From NCBI RefSeq assembly GCF_038087665.1, contig NZ_CP149925.1, forward strand, positions 2,604,870 to 2,668,869: DNA of 64,000 nt. The letters run 5' to 3'. This document shows positions 60,900-64,000 of this stretch, piece after piece. Numbering within the stretch: the first letter of the stretch is position 1; each line of letters opens with the position of its first letter. The notes beneath the pieces were generated by a model, which saw nothing but the letters and a program-made list of their open reading frames with translations, was not told where the DNA came from and ran no database searches. The position numbers and the translations under genes are program-made. The stretch comes from Gallaecimonas sp. GXIMD4217. GTDB taxonomy: Bacteria; Pseudomonadota; Gammaproteobacteria; Enterobacterales; Gallaecimonadaceae.

Positions 60900-61337
60900 A
60901 TGCCTAGAGAGGCCGTCGTTGCCGTCATCGTCCACCAGGGCAAGGTGCTGGTGATCAAACGCGCCAAGGGCCTGCCGGGTGGCGGCCATTGGACGCCACC
61001 GGCCGGCAGGGTCGAGCCCGGCGAGGCTCAGGCCGCCGCCCTGGTGAGGGAGGTGTGGGAGGAACTGGGCCTGACCGTGCGGCCGCTCCGGCGGATCTGG
61101 CAATGCATGGCCGACGGTGCGGACTACCAATTGCACTGGTGGCTGGCCGATTACCTTTGCGGCACCCTGCATCTGGCCGGTGACGAGGTGGCCGAAGCCA
61201 GGTGGATCCGCCCCGAGTCCTTCGCCGAGCTGAACCCCAGCTTCCCCAAGGGGCGGTTCTTCTTCGATAAGGTGCTGCCGCGCCTGCCTGAGTGGCAACT
61301 TCAAGGCGAGGCCGACACTAGCAGCAATCAGCGCTGA
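60900..61337 (+). CDS. Nudix hydrolase
   Basis: The 145-residue protein contains a complete Nudix box, G-x5-E-x7-REVxEELG (GRVEPGEAQ...LVREVWEELGL), at about residues 35-57. It hydrolyses a nucleoside diphosphate linked to another group; the substrate is not readable. The ATG at 60900 lies eight bases after GGAGG; an earlier ATG at 60885 is less likely. Its end overlaps the convergent DUF2798 gene by ten bases. Confidence 0.9.
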   Translation: MPREAVVAVIVHQGKVLVIKRAKGLPGGGHWTPPAGRVEPGEAQAAALVREVWEELGLTVRPLRRIWQCMADGADYQLHWWLADYLCGTLHLAGDEVAEARWIRPESFAELNPSFPKGRFFFDKVLPRLPEWQLQGEADTSSNQR

Positions 61338-61570
61338 GCGCCGCTTCCCCCCGACAGCAGCCACTGGCTCAGGCGCTGGATGGCCGGCCCCAAGGTAAAG
61401 GAGATCACGAAGGCGGCCGGCCAGGCGTTGATGAAGGCGTGGGCCCAGCGGGCCGGGAAATCCGGCACCCAGCCCAGGTTGAGCCAGCTGACCCAGCCGC
61501 TCATCAGCAACGACAGGGTCAGGGACATCAGCACCCCGAACAGCAGGCGGAACTTGAAGGCGGCGCTCAT
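61328..61570 (-). CDS. DUF2798 family two-helix membrane protein
   Basis: The 80-residue protein has two transmembrane helices, with the conserved first helix MSLTLSLLMSGWVSWLNLG and FPARWAHAFINAWPAAFVISFTLGP. This is the DUF2798 pattern, whose function is unknown. It converges with the Nudix gene and overlaps it slightly. No partner gene is evident. Confidence 0.82.
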   Translation of the reverse strand: MSAAFKFRLLFGVLMSLTLSLLMSGWVSWLNLGWVPDFPARWAHAFINAWPAAFVISFTLGPAIQRLSQWLLSGGSGAQR

Positions 61571-61701
61571 GGTTGCACCTGTTGGGGAGCTGCGGCGTTG
61601 ATTAAGCTGGCCTGGCGGCAGAGGTACATGGCGGTTTCCCGGTGAGACATCAATGGCGTTAGGGTAACGTCAAAGGGCCTTGATACCCAAAGCGCCAGAG
61701 C

Positions 61702-62550
61702 TCAGAACTGGCTATAGACAGCCACATCCGCCATGGCCGCCTTGAGGCGGGCCATCTCGGCCAGCACCTGTGGCCCCTGCCTGTCGAGGCCCTCCAGCCT
61801 GTAGGCCTGGACCAGGTTGTCAGGCTCCTTGTCCAGCACCTCGGCAAGTACCAGCGCCAGGGCCAGGGCCTTTTCCGGCTGGTAGTGGTTGCCCAGATCC
61901 GGATCCGTGCGCACCATCAACTGGGCCATGAGGCCGGCTATGGCCCCCTGGCGTATGGCCAGCTCGCTGTAATAGAGCGACCTGGCCCCCAGCTCCTCCA
62001 CCTCGGTGTTGCTCGGTGTGGTGGCCCTGTCGGTCAGCCTGTTGAGATATTGGCTGGCCAGGGTCCACTGGGCCCGGGCATCCCCCCGCTCGGCAGCGAA
62101 GGCCATCAGCTCCGTCACGGCTTCGGCGTCAGAGACCAGGCCGGCCATGGCCTGGCAGAAGGCCACGGCCTCGTCGAAGTGACGCCGCTCCCAGCCGAAA
62201 CCGGCCGCCCCGGTGAAGTCACCGCCTTGCATGAAGTCCAGGCTGCAGCGCGAGGCCGCCTCCGCCAGCAGGTAGGCCTCCCCGGCGCTGAGGGCGCCCC
62301 GCGGCCTGGCCTGAAGCTGCCACAACAGCGCCATGTCCCACTGGAAGCGGGGCAGCCGCTCGATCGGCTTCTTGTCGGTTGTGCCTGTCCTGGCCTGTGC
62401 CGCCGTGGCTGGCGACTCCCGGTATTCGGGAGCCGTTGCCGGGACGGCTGGCGCAGGCTCACCAGCCGGAGACTCGCCGGGCTTCATCAGCGACAGGCCG
62501 GCGGCGATCACGGCCGCCAGTACCAGCAACAGGGCCAAGCTTCTGGTCAT
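61702..62550 (-). CDS. Envelope protein of unknown function with signal anchor
   Basis: The 282-residue protein has an N-terminal hydrophobic helix (TRSLALLLVLAAVIAAGLSL), then a Pro/Ala-rich linker of about 35 residues, then a helical region. That region includes FAAERGDARAQWTLASQYLN and looks like short Sel1/TPR-type repeats. The start at 62550 is supported by AGGGA; longer readings run into non-coding DNA. It lies 25 bp after the diguanylate cyclase gene on the same strand and may be cotranscribed. No function is proposed. Confidence 0.7.
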   Translation of the reverse strand: MTRSLALLLVLAAVIAAGLSLMKPGESPAGEPAPAVPATAPEYRESPATAAQARTGTTDKKPIERLPRFQWDMALLWQLQARPRGALSAGEAYLLAEAASRCSLDFMQGGDFTGAAGFGWERRHFDEAVAFCQAMAGLVSDAEAVTELMAFAAERGDARAQWTLASQYLNRLTDRATTPSNTEVEELGARSLYYSELAIRQGAIAGLMAQLMVRTDPDLGNHYQPEKALALALVLAEVLDKEPDNLVQAYRLEGLDRQGPQVLAEMARLKAAMADVAVYSQF

Positions 62551-62575
62551 ATGGTTATCCCTATCGGCACCGCTT

Positions 62576-63631
62576 TTATCCCAGCTCCCGGGCCGGCAAC
62601 CCGGCCATGGCCCCGGCCACCGACACCCGGTTTCGGCCCAGATCCTTGGCGGCATAAAGGCTGGCATCGGCCTGGCCATACAGGTCCAGGAAGCTGTCGC
62701 CCTGGGCCGGGTATTCGGCGACGCCGATGCTGACGGTCACCCTCAGCTGCTCCTGTGTCGCCACCAGTTGCTGCTGTGCCACCTGGCTGCGCAGCCGCTC
62801 GGCGATGGCACTGGCCCTGTGGCGGTCCGTGTCCGCCAGCAGGATACAGAACTCCTCGCCGCCAAGGCGAAAGGCGTGGTCGCCCTGGCGCACGCTGCGG
62901 CCTATCACCTCGCCCAGGGCCGCCAGCAGCTGATCGCCCACCTGATGGCCATGACGGTCGTTGATGCCCTTGAAGTGATCCACGTCCACCAGCAGCAGGC
63001 TCAGGGGCTGCTCCGGCCTGGCCCGGGCGGCCATGCCGGCAAAAATATCGTCCAGGTGCAGCCTGTTGTTGAGCCCGGTCAGGGGATCCCGGGCCGCCAG
63101 CAGCCCCAGCTCCCGAACCATCTGCTCTCGCCGCGACTCATAGACATGGGCCATGGCCCAGAGCACCGACAGGCTGAGGCTGAAGTTGGCCAGGGCGCTG
63201 GCCTTCAGGGCGGGATCCTGCTGGTAGAGCCTGTACACCAGTATGCCCATGCCAGCCAGCAGGTAGAGGGCGGTCAGGGCCAGCCCCATCCGCCGCCCCA
63301 GCAGCAGGTAGGACATCACCGGGAACACGTAGAGCCACATGAACAGGCCGGAGCGAAAGGGGGCATAGAGCACGCCGACACAGACCACCAGCGAAAAGGA
63401 GGCCAGGAACAGGAAGGACCACATGTCCAGGTTCTGGATCCGCCGCAGCGACAGCAGCAAGCCGGAAGAGAACAGCACCAGCACGAATTCCATCATCGCA
63501 TAGGTCACATGGCCGGCCCTGAAATTGGTGACGGTGAACAGGGCGCCGGACAGGGTCACGAAGATCAGCATGGCGCGCAGCACCTGGCGCCTGTGGTCAT
63601 TGGCCTGGGGCGGTGATATCGATTCGACCAT
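62576..63631 (-). CDS. Membrane diguanylate cyclase (GGDEF domain)
   Basis: The 351-residue protein has about six N-terminal transmembrane helices (residues 20-170) and a C-terminal GGDEF domain with RLGGEEFCILLADTD. The inhibitory I-site RxxD (RQGD) stands five residues before GGEEF, so product inhibition is likely. DPLTGLNNR and DVDHFKGINDRHGH are intact. It should make c-di-GMP in response to a membrane or ligand signal. It starts at the ATG at 63631 and precedes the unknown envelope protein. Confidence 0.9.
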   Translation of the reverse strand: MVESISPPQANDHRRQVLRAMLIFVTLSGALFTVTNFRAGHVTYAMMEFVLVLFSSGLLLSLRRIQNLDMWSFLFLASFSLVVCVGVLYAPFRSGLFMWLYVFPVMSYLLLGRRMGLALTALYLLAGMGILVYRLYQQDPALKASALANFSLSLSVLWAMAHVYESRREQMVRELGLLAARDPLTGLNNRLHLDDIFAGMAARARPEQPLSLLLVDVDHFKGINDRHGHQVGDQLLAALGEVIGRSVRQGDHAFRLGGEEFCILLADTDRHRASAIAERLRSQVAQQQLVATQEQLRVTVSIGVAEYPAQGDSFLDLYGQADASLYAAKDLGRNRVSVAGAMAGLPARELG

Positions 63632-63790
63632 GGCGCCAAATCCCTCTGGTTGCAGTTGTTGCAAATTACCTGAAATAACCCATCCTTGCACAGCAAAGGC
63701 TAACACAGGTGCAGAAAAACGCTCCTTGGCCAGGGCACGCCATTTCCGGTAGGCTGGCGGCTCTCAAAAAGGCCCATCAAGGACGAGCCC

Positions 63791-64000
63791 ATGTTTAGAG
63801 CCCTCATCGCGCTGCTGGCTGCCACCAGTGCCCAGGCCGAACTCCACACCCCCAGCTGCGCCGGCCGGGGCTATCCCGCCGCCTACCCGTCGGACGAGAT
63901 AGTCGACACCTTGAAGGCCGGCATGAAGCAGCTGGCCGGTTCGCCCCTGCATCAGGCCATAGCCGATGGCGGTGGCGAGGATACGGTGGCTTACATCAAT
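63791..64000 (+). CDS. Start of a secreted protein, continues beyond the window
   Basis: The frame is open from the ATG at 63791 to the window end (70 codons). It begins with a short signal peptide, MFRALIALLAATSAQA, followed by ELHTPSCAGRGYPAAYPSDE. AAGGA stands about eight bases upstream. One cysteine and no recognised domain are visible so far. The family cannot be named from this fragment. Confidence 0.65.
   Translation, partial: MFRALIALLAATSAQAELHTPSCAGRGYPAAYPSDEIVDTLKAGMKQLAGSPLHQAIADGGGEDTVAYIN

Noticed and set aside
1-64000. tRNA, rRNA and prophage genes
   Set aside because: No cloverleaf with a TTCGANTC arm, rRNA segment, phage structural gene or intact transposase was recognised by eye; a covariance search would be needed to exclude small RNAs.

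Overview
The window is a GC-rich chromosomal segment of a gammaproteobacterium. Its backbone follows the gene order around minutes 3-4 of the Escherichia coli chromosome: erpA, clcA and hemL; mrcB, hrpB and thpR; sfsA, dksA, gluQ, pcnB, folK and panBCD; yadGH; can and hpt. Other genes lie between these blocks. The genus cannot be fixed from the sequence alone. Marine genera such as Gallaecimonas or Shewanella relatives fit the content: a stand-alone pyrB before hemL, M48 and S9 peptidases, and several c-di-GMP enzymes. No rRNA, tRNA, CRISPR array or intact transposase was seen. Most long antisense reading frames are GC-driven shadows and are left out.

Layout. 0-2.1 kb: end of a glutathionyl-hydroquinone reductase gene, then a MarR regulator divergent from an EamA exporter with two operator-like palindromes between them. 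2.1-5.3 kb: a copper operon (copA, a methyltransferase and a cupredoxin) behind a MerR/CueR-type promoter. 5.3-11.8 kb: a secreted thrombospondin-3 repeat protein, an M48 protease, a duplicated PepSY membrane protein fused to a 2Fe-2S ferredoxin, csdA-csdE and an acetyltransferase. 11.8-16.8 kb: erpA, a DUF6776-like gene and a ClC gene lacking the gating glutamate, divergent from pyrB-hemL. 16.8-22 kb: a FIST sensor with a GGDEF/EAL partner, and a fused EgtB-EgtD ergothioneine enzyme. 22-39.2 kb: cell-wall, RNA, peptidase and vitamin B5/folate housekeeping genes. 39.2-46.7 kb: a 32-residue membrane microprotein, a TrmB-like gene with an ABC-2 exporter, and a CusBA-type metal efflux operon with a small tandem duplication. 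46.7-55.1 kb: a PAS-GGDEF-EAL protein, an RRM protein with a leader hairpin, can/hpt, ubiX-mpl, fbp and ppa.

55.1-59.6 kb is the accessory region. It combines AT-richer genes flanked by attC-like integron recombination sites, with no integrase in view, and several copies of a composite structured repeat. The stems of this repeat change in a compensated way while the linkers stay fixed. Copy D is followed by four tandem units of about 127 bp. A MAPEG gene start and a cassette gene are broken and joined here. One cassette encodes a DUF6602-like protein with a PD-(D/E)XK-like motif. This is the best place to look for an undescribed system.

59.6-64 kb holds an intact MAPEG protein, an orphan periplasmic binding protein, a Nudix hydrolase, a DUF2798 protein, an envelope protein of unknown function, a membrane diguanylate cyclase and the start of a secreted protein.

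Functional themes: copper handling in two clusters (copA operon and cusBA); sulfur and Fe-S chemistry (csdAE, erpA, ferredoxin fusion, ergothioneine); c-di-GMP signalling (three GGDEF proteins, two with EAL); and core vitamin B5, folate, haem, pyrimidine and cell-wall metabolism.
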